Origin: Saururus chinensis
Taxonomy: Eukaryota > Streptophyta > Magnoliopsida > Piperales > Saururaceae
NCBI GenBank assembly: GCA_035235625.1
Contig: CP141141.1
Location: forward strand, 17,667,968 to 17,731,967
Reading direction: 5' to 3'
Length of the DNA: 64,000 nucleotides
Position numbers and translations under genes: made by a program. This document shows positions 34,310 to 46,163 of this stretch, piece by piece (the stretch's first letter is position 1; each line of letters opens with the position of its first letter). The notes under the pieces are model-generated. The model searched no databases. It was not told the origin of the DNA and was given only the letters and a program-made list of their open reading frames with translations.

Positions 34310-35400
34310 TTGTTCTTCTTCAGCCTTAACTTCCTCAAAAATCGAATCCCAAATTGTGCTGAATTCTTCACAAACCTCCAAATGCTTCAAAAATCCTTGC
34401 TTAAATCAAAGGGCATGTCTATTCATACCCTGATTTTCCCGTCCTCTGGCTGCTTTCCTTCCCTAATCTTTCGAGTAAATTGCCACAAAGGTAGAGAAGA
34501 GGAAACAAGCAAAATATCAATCACTGAAGACACCTATAGGTCAAATCAGATATGGTCTCTTACAAACATAAATCAAAAGAGATTTTCAGTCTCTTTCTTC
34601 TGTGACAATTTCTCCTCCAATCAGAGCCTCATTTGGAATCTGCTCCCGGTTCTGAACATGAACACATCATCCGCAACAAGTAGTTCTTCAACCCCTCCCC
34701 CACTGAGGAAAACCCATCTGAGAAAATTCCCAGAGGAAACACCAAGAGCTATTTCTTCCATCACAGACACAGAGAGAGGACTTTGCAACAGAAAAGACAG
34801 AGGATAAAGGTAAGAAATTGGCAGTGACACCCCACAAAAATCTCAGCTTTCCTGCTTTTAATGGTTTGACATTCATGGCATGAAATGTCACCCCCATTGA
34901 CTCGCAATCCCCATTAATGACCTACTGATTTGCCCCAACAATCGCCCAGCTGTTTCCAGACACCCAACAAACACAAATCAAATGCAGAATACAGAACAAA
35001 AAGCAACATTATCAACACATACAGTAAACCAAAAGCCATAAATTCTCAAAAAAACAAACAAAATTTTATCAGAATAGCATCTCGGTGCAATAAATTTCAC
35101 CTGACCCAGTGATCTCGGACTGCTGCAAGAAAATAGGTATCTGGGTCAATACCAGATCCAGATTTAACACAAGAAGGTCAGAGCAACAGTTGCCCACCCC
35201 TAGCACCACCACCCTGAACCTTGAGGCCAGAAAATTCGAGCTCTGGTGAACCGCCACCATCACCACAAGCCGCTCTCATCCCTCGTCCTTGCAGAAACCT
35301 TGGTAGTTCACTTTGAGGAATCCTGCATTGGATAATCTGGGTCATAGAGGTGTGGAAATTGGATTGACGAAGGGTTAGTGAGATGTGAAAATAAATTCAT
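34310..35400 (-). promoter_or_regulatory. Probable 5' leader and promoter region of the DNA glycosylase
   Basis: The reading frame stays open for 27 codons upstream of the chosen ATG but contains no ATG before an in-frame TGA, so this is leader. An upstream reading frame of 46 codons (34,761-34,621, starting MEEIALGVSSGNF) lies in it, and another stretch with frames occurs at 35,266-35,069. Family members often have long leaders with an intron; I cannot place one. No TATA box is called. Confidence 0.45.
34621..34761 (-). other. Candidate upstream ORF (46 aa) in the leader of the glycosylase
   Basis: ATG at 34,761 to a stop at 34,621, about 310 bases before the main ATG. It matches no known family. 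It matters only if the transcript starts upstream of it, in which case it could lower translation of the main frame. Confidence 0.3.
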
Positions 35401-35570
35401 AGTTTGAAGGTATTTCACACTCTAAAAAAGTATTTCCCATGGCTTTGGGGGTTTGCGGTAAGTTTTAAAATTCACGTACTTCTGAAATAAGTGGGAATTC
35501 TGTGTTTGAATTCATGGGTTAGTGACACAAGTGAGAATACATAACAAAAACATCCACAATGCAAACTCAT

Positions 35571-35737
35571 CACATTCCATTAATCAATACATCATCACAT
35601 ATATAAAACCAAAATGGCTAAATGCAAAACACCAACCAAAGCAAGCTCTAATACACACATTCTATCAATCAATACACCATTATATATAAAAAACCAAAAT
35701 GGCTAAAACCAAAACACTAATCAAAACAAGCTCTAGA
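35571..35737. repeat. 85-bp tandem duplication upstream of the DNA glycosylase
   Basis: Copies start at 35,571 and 35,656. Both run CACATTC.AT, ATCAATACA.CAT, ATATATA, ACCAAAATGGCTAAA, AAAACAC and CAAGCTCTA. The second copy differs at a handful of sites. It sits about 1.3 kb upstream of the start codon. Confidence 0.8.
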
Positions 35738-36700
35738 TGAAAACTAACAACAGAAAGGGCAGAAATTATTATACCAACTCTTGTTTTGAACTCACATCAT
35801 ATTGCCAAAAACAGGGATCCTAGAAAGCATCTGTTGCAAGAGAAATGAAGTAAAATGATCACATGTTACATTTTATTTCATTCAACGGTGGACAAGATAA
35901 TTTTTTTCACTTTTAGCGCTAGCACATATATTCTCCAAATTGGAGGAGCCAGAAGAAGTTCCAGCAGTTACATTAATCATATAAGTTGTATTTTCTGTCC
36001 CTTCTACCCTATTGAATACATGTTTTATATGGACAATATTCATCACAATTTGAAGTCTGACAAAAAGTCACAAAACAATTAGGCCAATCTGAGTTATGTT
36101 GCTTTTTATAATTTGATACAAATAATATGGGTTCTGGTACAAGATAATTAGGTGAATCTGACATGCATGGAAGTAATCTTAATGAAGATAGACTATAAAA
36201 CCATAGGAAATAGAGCAAACAAAACATTGGAGGATTTCTAGATAATTCCTAAAGTCATAATTATTGAATAAGTTTTTTTCTTTCTTTCTTTCTTTTTTTT
36301 TTTTTTTTGCTAAAACCATCAGCAAAACAGATATTGAAGCAAAACCAGAATTTGGCGTGTTGCATGCTGCCATTCTCAAGCACAGGAAGACCCAGGGTAC
36401 CTTCCTCCAAACACCCAACTTCAAAAAATGAAGTCGACTCCCACATTTGGAGATTTTGCTGATAAAACTATATATTTTCAATTGAGGTGTTGCACATCAC
36501 ATTATCACAAAAGGATGTGAAAATTATCGACAATTTGACATACCCTTGAAGCTGCACAGTGTGAGTTACTCGTACGAGGTTAGGATTTGAATCTGGCTGC
36601 GGATCAACTCAATCAATCTTCAACGCCAATGAAGATGCCCTTTTCCGGCAGTTTCATTCACTTACCTAAGAACCCATAAGCACAAAGCCGCAAGAAGAAG
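35738..36700. other. Intergenic with a T-rich microsatellite
   Basis: The only structure I see is the (TTTC)n/poly-T tract at 36,271-36,308. Open frames across it are lysine- or phenylalanine-rich artefacts. Confidence 0.5.
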
Positions 36701-37045
36701 AGCAGAGATGGGAATTTTGGTCCTCCCCCAAAAGCAACCCTCTTCAAGTTTGCTCCTATGCCTCCACCCCCATCTGGTCCCCTTGAATTCGATCACCGAC
36801 TGAGAACTCCGCCCTACAGTTCACTTGCTCCTCAACGGCTCCGGTCTACCTCGGCATTGCCTACTGCAGACAAATCCAGCAACCTCGCCCTGAAGAACAC
36901 GCCTTCCTCCTTTGTCTGGACCACCCAGATGGTTCTCCAATCTGGGCCCTATCCACGCTCTTCTCCTTGCTTCTTTGACATAGCTGCCAAGTTCCAAGGG
37001 ACCTTCACCCACTTGGCCATGGTCGGCGCATTAAAAAATTAATTT
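36701..37045 (+). other. Unrecognised GC-rich open stretch
   Basis: A 94-codon frame (36,758-37,042, starting MPPPPSGPLEFDH) lies in a block with more GC than its surroundings. The other two plus frames are also fairly open, which weakens a coding claim. There is no splice partner or homology that I recognise. It could be the first exon or a fragment of a host gene. Confidence 0.2.
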
Positions 37046-39737
37046 AGGTAACAGGAAAGTTCTATTGTTTTCCGTTTTGTTGGTTTGTTCCATCAAGACT
37101 GGCAATGTGGCGAGCAACCCAGCACGCCACAGTTCCACCACCGGAGGAGCTTTAACTAGATACTATGAAGGATAGGCACAAAAAAACATAAGAAAGGAAA
37201 GGTCTCGCCACGTTTTCCACACGCGTTTCTACGAGCGCGCAAAACGAGGCTACAAAACAACAAAAAATATCTTTTAAGCGCAGAACGAGGCTGACACACT
37301 TACTTATTTTTGTGGTCGATAAGTGATTAATGCTACACTGACGTCAAGATTCATACGTTATCAATTTCTTACATAGAGAGTCGTTAATAGAACGTAAAAT
37401 CTTTTAGATTTGCTTCATCGGTTTTTCTTTCCCCACTTTTTTATTGATGTGGCAGCTTTTTATTATTAAATGAGTTGTTATGTCTTATAATTTACTTAGT
37501 TTTGTAATTAGTGATTCAGAAGTATTTAGAGGACAATCACTAAAATGAATATAGTTAATAAGTAATCTAATGTGTTAGATTAGAAATTCAAATGAACGGG
37601 AGTAAAGTTTCGTAAAAAAATAATTCTAAATCTCATGAGACATTATATAATTTCTTTAACAAAAAAGTCTCATTTTATTATATGTAAATAAAGTAAAAAT
37701 AATATATTAAATAGAGAGAATTAAAACTTGTGAGACATAAAATCTATATATAATGTGTAATATATGCATATGTATATTAAAAATATAATGTACTTAATCT
37801 GAGTTTAAGTTTTTATCAAGCTTCAAACCAAGCCGAACACATGTATATTTGACTTTGGTTTGACCAACTTCGAGTTCGAGCTCGAATGCGAGTAGAGCTT
37901 TCCAGCTTACTTTAACACCCCTACTCACGTCCCTCAATTCTTTTTACGACCTAATAAAATTTTAAAAATTACTTATACTTACTCCTCCAAATCCTAATAA
38001 AATTTTATAATAAAAAATAATTCATACTTAGTTGTTGGTGACGATGGCAGCCCTACTCCCCTTTCCCCTCCTCTTTCTTTTCTATTTGTTTCTTTTGCCC
38101 ACATTGGCAAGTAGCCATGCCACAACTAGATCTGGTCGTGGCCAACAATTTAAAATTTCAAGAATAAAATCATAAACAGTTTAAATTTGTAGGAGTAGGT
38201 TCACCCTCCCAACTGTTTTATTCACGTTGTCATTCCCATTGTAAAAATGAGCCACATGAGGTGAAACATGATTTGGATTTGAACCTGGTGTGGCCATTCA
38301 AACAGCAGCCATATGTAGAATAGATGTCGAACAACTAATGTCCAATGATACCCTATAAAGCATGGTTTCCTCATTCAAAACAAGTTTTGATTCCTACTTG
38401 CAACATGTGAGTCATTGTCTTGAAGCCCAGAAAAAAAGGGTACATCAGAGAGGAACACAACTCCCAAATTTTCATTCACTGACATGAAAATTCACCTACA
38501 ACCATGTAATTGGAAGGGGGAGAGGGGATTATCCGGTGTTGGTAACTGGCGGCTAGTCACCAGTGCAAGAGAAGAAGAAGAAAATCTATGGGGTGTTGGG
38601 GTAGTTAGTAGTAAAATAGGGGGTGACTATAGGGGAGAGTGGCCAACCAATAAAATAAACACAATTTTTTTTAATATTGGGGGATATGAGTATGGGGGGA
38701 TGGACATGGTCACCAAGTCTTAGTAAGAAAAATTGGAGGCAAGTCCTTGTTAATTAGTAAGATTTACTTTTGAGCAATGCCTTATGAAGTAATTATAATA
38801 TTAAAATATTTTTAGGTTATATATTAGTAAAAATGTATGCATATTATGCTTGTAAATGTAATTTAGTTAAAAAATAAAATAAATTAGAAATAATATATAT
38901 TGAAGAAAGGTCTCCTTTGCTCGTAATAGTTGTAAGACACACTTTTAGGATCATAATGATAATATACTATATACATATAATTATAAAATTTATTAAATTT
39001 AATTGAATATGTGGCACCCCATATTGTTGAAGAAAAAATGTAATTTTTTCTTTCAAAAATAATTTCATTTCACTGGCAAGCCACTAAAAGGATAGTTCTC
39101 ACATCAGCAAGCAGTATTTTCAATTGCCGGTATGCATCAAGGGGTTGGTGGTGGCGTCAGTGAAACTTTAAGTTTCATATATTTCAAAAAGTCGTAATGG
39201 TTTTGTAATTTTCAACTCCTAGAATGGTTATGCACTATTTAAAGAGATGAAACCTCAAGGGACTTCGAGTTTGGGAGAAATTTATGGGGAATCCAAGCAA
39301 GAGTGGAGCGTCAAGAGTGAAGTTGCAAAAGAGTTGCACCAGGAAGAGAATCTCATGTGGATTTCAGGTCAGACAATATTATTCTTCCTTGTTTAATTGT
39401 TCGGTTTGGATGAGAATTGTTTTTCTTCAAGTTCTTGATGAATTTGAATGTGAGCATGGGAATTTCCTTGAATATTTTACTCAAGCAAAGTGCAATAATG
39501 TTGACTTCATATTATGAAGGTTTCATCGCCCATTTTTGTATATAAATTATACAAAACTTTGCATTTATGAAGGTTTTACCCTAATTTAATTAGAAAAAGT
39601 TTCAAAGAACCAATGGAACTTCTTTTTTCCTTCTTGGCCATGGGCATGACCATAGACAAGTTAGTGCTCATGTCAGTGAAAGGAGGAAGCTGAATAGTAC
39701 CTTTACTAATATGTTGAGTCAAGTTGGTATTCACTAG
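37046..39737. other. Intergenic, AT-rich; no gene recognised
   Basis: Long AT-rich stretches (37,600-38,000 and 38,760-39,060) and short chance frames. No RNA gene or repeat with clear ends was seen. Confidence 0.45.
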
Positions 39738-40374
39738 TGTAATAACCTGGATTTTTTCGTGGTTCTTTATATACCTCTTTTAGGGGAATTGATTGCTTTG
39801 TCAATCTTATTTATCATTCTTTTTCCCTGATAATTGTGTTGCTTGGTGGCATGCTTGGGCTTTGTCATTAGTGTAAGGGTTTTCATTTTTTGAAGGTAGC
39901 ATGTAATTTAAGGCTTAGACACTTTTAAGAGGGTTATTGGGTGAAAAAGGCAATTTCAGGGCAAGGTGAGGGCTTCAATGTACTTGTGGGGAGCTCTTGT
40001 ACAAGGGAGGGAGGTTTTAATGATTTATTTGTTACAGTGTGTAACGAGAGAGTTGATGAAATAAATAAAATAAAAATTTTAAGGTAGAACGGATCGCGCA
40101 AAATGTGATATGCATTCTACTTTTGCCTTCGAGGAAGGAGAACCCCCTTCTGTCTGTGGTCTCTCAGCTATGCAACACCACGGCTCCTCCACCAAGGACA
40201 TGTCATCCTATCGCCACGAGCAAGGTGGTACTACCCCAGGCTGCCACCAACCCCTTGCTTTCTCTCTTCCTGTCTTTCGGCTTTTCTCCCTCTTTTTTTC
40301 TCAGTTTCTTGTCAACCTTGCCTCTAGAACTGGGTTTGGCTGCCTTAGTAAGCCTTTTTTGGCTGGGCAAAGCT

Positions 40375-40390
40375 CCCCCCCCCCCCCCCC
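40375..40390. repeat. Homopolymer of 16 C
   Basis: Sixteen consecutive C residues in a C-rich region. The tract may be an assembly-uncertain length. Confidence 0.9.
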
Positions 40391-41524
40391 AGTTCAGATA
40401 TAGCTCCCCACGCCATCCTTTCCCCTCTCAGGAGTCGTTTCGCCCCTCCCCACCTCGTTCTCTATCAGAATCGGCTGGGACAACAAGTTTTTGTGCAGTT
40501 TGGCGTCCAGAGCCGATGACTACCCCTCTTGTCTCCCTCCTTCTCAAGGCCCTGCCCTCACCCACACCCCTAGCCCCGTTTTTAGGGTAGTTGGTCTCTA
40601 GTACCGTGATCAGTGACCTCAATATGTGGGGGTTTTGGTTTCCAGTAGTTGGTGGCAACCTTCTCGCTATCGGCTAACATGCCCCTATGTCGTCACAACC
40701 TTGACGTCCCTCTAACACCCTCTTTTGGGCATTTTTCCACCCTTGGTTGTCTCTGGTGTACGTTGTGGGAGGTGTTGGGGTCATTAGACACCTTTTTGGG
40801 ACCAATCGCAATTTGTGTTAACCCTCAAAAAGTCTCCCACCAACATTTTTCCTCCTCAAAGCACCCCGTGTTCAGCTTAGACGACACCTTGGGCTAATGC
40901 AATCATCACAACGCCACCACTATTGCACAACTCAACAGCAAACCCCCTCAGACACTAAGGTAAGAGACTTTGAACCCGATAATTCCACTTTAGAATTCTT
41001 AAATGTTAGAATGCATGCTAGGACCAAGGTAATCAAATGCATAATGCCATCTAATGGTAATCAAATACATTCATGCTAGATAGATAGACTCTTGATATAA
41101 TTGTGTGATAAATTAAGTGTATGCTGGAGATATGGTCAACAAAGCTTAAGGTGTGTTAGAGTGTTTATGCGTAGATTTTGGTATGGAATTGTGAATGGTT
41201 ATCCGTATGATGATGATGAGCATGTGTTTGACAGGTTACAATTAGTTTAGACCATATCAAACTTTAGAGCAATGAGTGAGTGACTTTAGAGTTATGTGGG
41301 TACAGACTTAGGGTTGGAGCTTAGCCGGAGGACTATAAACTAGCAAAGATTGCACACCATAATTGTGCTTGGATAACGTATGTAGAATAAATCTGAACAA
41401 ATTGAGTTTTGTGTTATGTTTTTGTCAGCTAAAGTATAGTTGGTGGTGCACTTGTGAGATTAATGTTTACCCGTCGGGGTGATGTCTTGTTGCTATGTTC
41501 AAGAACTGATGTTTGTCACTCTTT

Positions 41525-41645
41525 GGAGAGCACTGTAAGTTTTTGGCCCAAAAGTGGCACTATAAGTTTTTCACCTAAGAGTGGCACTGTAAGTTTTTTA
41601 CCCAATAGTGGCACTATTAGATATTTTCCTTTAGTTGGCTATGTA
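41525..41645. repeat. 27-bp tandem repeat, about four copies
   Basis: Units built on GTGGCACTRTAAGTTTTT followed by a CC-AA block recur at about 27-base spacing. One frame reads a nine-residue repeat (SGTISFSPK type), but the surrounding frame is short and not gene-like. Confidence 0.75.
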
Positions 41646-44600
41646 TGGCCCAAAAGAATGGGTTACACACTCAAGTAAGTAATATCATAGATCTATTCTT
41701 ACTTATTTGATCTTGTGCCCCATGAGCACCAATGTACCTTGCTTTTGAAAAAGGTTTGGCGTATAAGTTCTTCCCCAAAGGTTAAGGTGACGCCCTAATG
41801 GCATTCCTTCCATACAACAATAGAGTTGATTAATGCTTAATTGGCTCTAGTTGTCGACAGTAAGTGTAAGATTGTAAGTATAAGATTGTAAGTATAAGGT
41901 GGTAAATGTTTGATAGTAAGAGTATAATTGTATGTGGTTTGAGCATGATAGAATAAGGTTATAAGAAGATTCATAATACTATAAGGTTTAAGGGGGGAAA
42001 TGTAAAGTTTGTATTGAGGCTATGTTGTCAAATTCTTCTTGTTTTATTGTTTGCTAATATCCTATGAAGCAGCTATTGTGTGGACTTATAGGGTTCACTT
42101 ATTAGAATTCTCCTATTATATATGAAAATATTCATTTTCCCTTCCCCTGATCTCTAGATACTCTAGGGACTTCTGCGGGTCCTAGTTTGAGAGCTTCGTA
42201 AGCGAGATCTAGTCTTTCAAGGACGGACTTTTTGACTTCAAGTCAATTTTTACCTCTTGATTCTTTTGTTTATTTATGTCACGACCTGCTGTAATATTTT
42301 GATGAATGCAAGTATTGAGTGAGATTAGAACTTTTATATGTATTATTTTGGACTTGTATAGAGACTATTCTTATATGTTTGGACTATTATGGGACTTGTG
42401 CTCAACTACTTCTAGGGAATTTAAGTTTAAGTCAATGGCCATGGCAATTGTGTTTTATGTGTTTCTTTGATTCACACGTAGGAAACATTGGGTTTCAACT
42501 AATTTACAAATATTAAGGTTGTGTGGATTTGAAGTGAATGTGTGAGAATTATAAAAATGTTTTCACGGGTTTTGAATTTTTATCAATTTTCACCAATTTA
42601 TAGTCATATTGCAAAAAAAATTTGTGAAATATGATGGAAAATGGTTTGAAGGAGTGGCAACTGGTCACTAACAATGATATGATTTGTGAGTGCTCCATCG
42701 GTGAGGCATGCTTTCACAACCAACCCCCGTTGGTAGGGGTTTGACATATTGATAGTCATTGATGTCTTGGTTGCACGTCGGTGAGGTTACAAATGGTCCC
42801 TCGATACATGAGTTTTCAAGCAAGATTTATACCGATGTTTATGCCATTTAATAGTAATATAATAACAATGTTTTTCCTTGCATTTGGATGCATGATTGGA
42901 TATTAATAAGCACATACATGTAAGGGTAAGTAAACCCTAATGCATGTGTGAAGCCTTGTGATGTATAGTCACCCTTGACCGTTGCATTTAAACACTCAAC
43001 AATGGAACCTAGTGTCCAACCAAAAGTGAGTCATTTTAGCCATGTAGACGGAAAGGTAAGGTATGAAATAAGATCATGGTCTTCTGATTCTCCAAAAGTG
43101 GGAGTTGTATGTAAAGTTTCTCCCCTAGCATGGGAGTTAGGTTCGAACAGATTAGAGCATATAAGATATCTGGTCTGGTATAGCGCAATACAAGAGGTTT
43201 CATGATTATGAAAGTCAGGATCTCGATCACTAGGGTCCATGAGCCCTAGTGGGCTTTTCCTTCATAACATGCATGGAGCATAGTAGGCTTCAGGGAAATT
43301 CTGAAGTTGAGTTTGTGATAGTCCAATATTTAGTGTGAGTTATTGAACTCCTAGATGAGGTTATTGTGTCTAGATAACTTTTTGAGGTTTGCTTCTTATT
43401 CTTGTAATTATGGTTGTGACATTGAAAGGCATGTCTATTTTAATTTAATTTTTGATTGATTTAATTTCTTGATCAATTCCTTATCAAAGTACTCTGTCGG
43501 AGTCATTGTTTTTGTTTTGCAATCTCATTGAGTATATCCATAGGTCGTAGACGTAGTGGAGAGTTTCACCTTTCAGCTATTGATCTATTTTTTTTCATCG
43601 ATTTATTTTTAGGCACGTAAGAGTGTCATTTATTGTTCATATGAATTAGAGTATTATGTTGCAGACAAGTGCCTAACTTTAGATATTGTAGCTATTTTAA
43701 AGTTACATAGTTATTTTAGATATATTATGATATTATCATAAATGTTGATTGTTGAAAGTGTTAATATCATGTCCTAAACATAGTTTTGAATTACTTCTAC
43801 AACTCTTGAGAAAATGATTGACCTGTAGCATCTTAATCAAAGTTTAATTGTATATTCTTCTAAAAAGAACCATTTAGAAAATGCACATATAAAATTGGGA
43901 GTGTGGAAAAATATACTCTTAGTAGGGAATTATGAGTCCTAAACTCACAACATTTTATATTGGGTTGTAGGTTGGGGAGAACAATAGCGTTGAAGGACTT
44001 TGTGATGTAAAGTGCACCCTTCATATTTATTAGAGTAGTTTGATGGAGAGTCACATTTGATAAAATTCGTTAAGAATTTTTCATCGATACCAAGAATGCA
44101 CAAATTTGAATGTGCAATATAAGTAAAAATATAAAAAACTGTTATGGAGAAGCATGTTGTATGTGTGGAACAAAAAAGAGTTTATAAGAAAACATACTCA
44201 TGTGGGGTCTCATTTAACAGAGCTTGTTGAGAGCTTTTTTACAACACAAAAAATACGTGAATCCGAGTTCGGAAGTGCAAGTTGTAACCTTGCAAAGTTA
44301 ACAACAATATAATTTAAAAAGTAGGGCTCATGTGGTGTCAGCAAACGTTAGCATGTGTTGCTAACACATGACAACCATCTAAAAAAATCTCATAGTAACT
44401 ATGTTTGAATTCTACAAAAAGTGTTTTACTAAAATATAATTAAACCACATACTAATTCAAACATATATTTAAGGATATTATAGGAAATGTGAGGGCAATA
44501 TAAGAAGTGTGGCAAAGATCTATCGTCACTCTTGGCGCTTTACATAGTAATATGATATATTTATGGGCAAATTTCTTTTTAGTAAGGGAGAGGGGAAATT

Positions 44601-45234
44601 TGCCAAAATAGGCCATCATGAGTGAAGTAATCCAAAAGTATGCCATGGGTGCCGTTGGGAAAAATAATTTTGGTATAACACCCATTCACTTCATACCACA
44701 CATGGGAAAGTGGAGGTGGTCTTCCAATTTCACCTCGCAGAGTGGATTTGGCAACAAAGAAGCTGTTTTGTCCCATTGCAAGAGGAAGACGACCATTGCA
44801 GTCTCAAAAAGCTCCTTCGCCCCCAATCGGAAGAGGAAGAGACACACCCCCTCAAACAAAAGTGAAGATATGCAAGAGTTGAAATTCCACACCCAGAAGA
44901 AACACAACAATTGAAATTCCATACCTAGAAGAGATGAAATTGTTGCAACACTATTCTTCCAAAGGGACGCACCGTCGCTAGGCAGGAAGTCCTTCAATAG
45001 TTGAAGAGACTCACCCAAAAGAGACCCAATCCACTCTATTTCTTCTTCAATCTCTCTATAAGTAGGCAATCTAAAAAATGCCTAGCCCTTTCTGATTCCG
45101 CCTAGACTTGAGGCCACCATATCGGCCAACACATTTGTGTGAGGGCAGGGGAGACATTTAGAATTGCAGCAGGGGAAGCCTCCTCTCACGTAAGAAAAAT
45201 GTCAGGAGTGAGTAAAGTAAGTCCAATAAACCAT

Positions 45235-45408
45235 TTCCAAGATTTTTAAGTATGTTATGAATGAAGTGTATAAAGTGTTTGTGATGATTAGTGTGTAGTT
45301 GCGATGGGATTGTGATGTATGAATAGGCAAGCATCACAATGTCATCGAACCAATAGTGCTAGCATTGAACTGTGCATCACAATTTCATTGCAGAGACCAT
45401 CACAATTG
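45235..45408. mobile_element. Left end of a MULE split by retrotransposons
   Basis: The order GTAGTTGCGATGG-ATTGTGATG, GCATCACAATGTCATCG, AATAGTG-TAGCATTG and CATCACAA matches, inverted, the repeat-rich end at 56,000-56,130. I read it as the other terminal arm of the MULE whose transposase lies at 55,130-55,870. It is cut at 45,408 by an LTR. Confidence 0.45.
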
Positions 45409-46163
45409 TAAGATCCCTAACCCTAACCCGGTCTATTTTTAATTTAATTATATTGTTATTGTGTGGTTTTGTGTTAATTGGCCAGTTTGTCTTGTTTTGA
45501 GGTTAAAAGGGGATTATGATGGTTTTATTGAGGTTTTCATTTGATTTTATAAGTTTTCATACTAAACATAATTTCTGTGATTTTTAGGGAATTTTTGGGA
45601 TTTTATGGGATTTTTTCGTAAAATTAGAGAGCAGGCCCCACATTCGTGTTTTCTAATGAAAGGTCCCATGAGACCCAAAACCCGACTTATTCCATTGTTA
45701 AAGAGTTCCAAAAATTTTAAACTTCATTTTAGACCTAAAATTAGTGAAACATAAGGACCACAAGTAGAGTAACGAGTCTAAGACAAATGAAAGAAAGAGG
45801 AAATATATGTTCCCTAACTAGAACAGTAATCAAAAGGTTCAAAAACTTTTTAGATCATAGGCACAAGTTCAAGGGAAGAAATCAAAATAGTGTTTCAAGT
45901 GCAACCGCTTTCATCCACCTAGAGTCTATTATTACTCTTGAGGGTTATTACTCTGAGGGACAATGCTTTTCTTGCGGTGAACTAGGACACAAGTTTAAGG
46001 AACGCCTCAAGAAGAAGAGCCAAGAAGGGATCAAGACAGAGAAGAAGCCCGAGACTCAAGGGAAAGTCTATGCTTAAAGATTAAACTTCAATAAGTGTTA
46101 TACAAAGTATGCTTCTAATCTTGGACAAGATTGTTAAAGTTTTAGTAGACCCATGATTTACGT

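Larger units (their letters stand above)
39738..45250. mobile_element. Decayed LTR-retrotransposon DNA, poorly resolved
   Basis: TGTAATAACCTGGATTTTT at 39,738 resembles the LTR start TGTAATGACCCTGATTTTT at 53,530. The DNA after it has the texture of plant LTRs, with GATGATGATG runs, CACGACC blocks and ACCAAGAATGCACA at about 44,090. I find no gag or pol, no primer site and no matching end, so boundaries and number of elements are unknown. The 161-codon frame at 40,105-40,590 includes a 16-base C run and is not convincing as a gene. Confidence 0.35.

Noticed and set aside
34310-34390. Extension of the demethylase N-terminus upstream of 34,309
   Set aside because: The frame is open but has no ATG before an in-frame TGA; the only candidate there is a TTG.
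40105-40590. 161-codon proline/serine-rich frame
   Set aside because: It runs through a 16-base C homopolymer with an overlapping second frame and shows no recognisable domain or splice partner.
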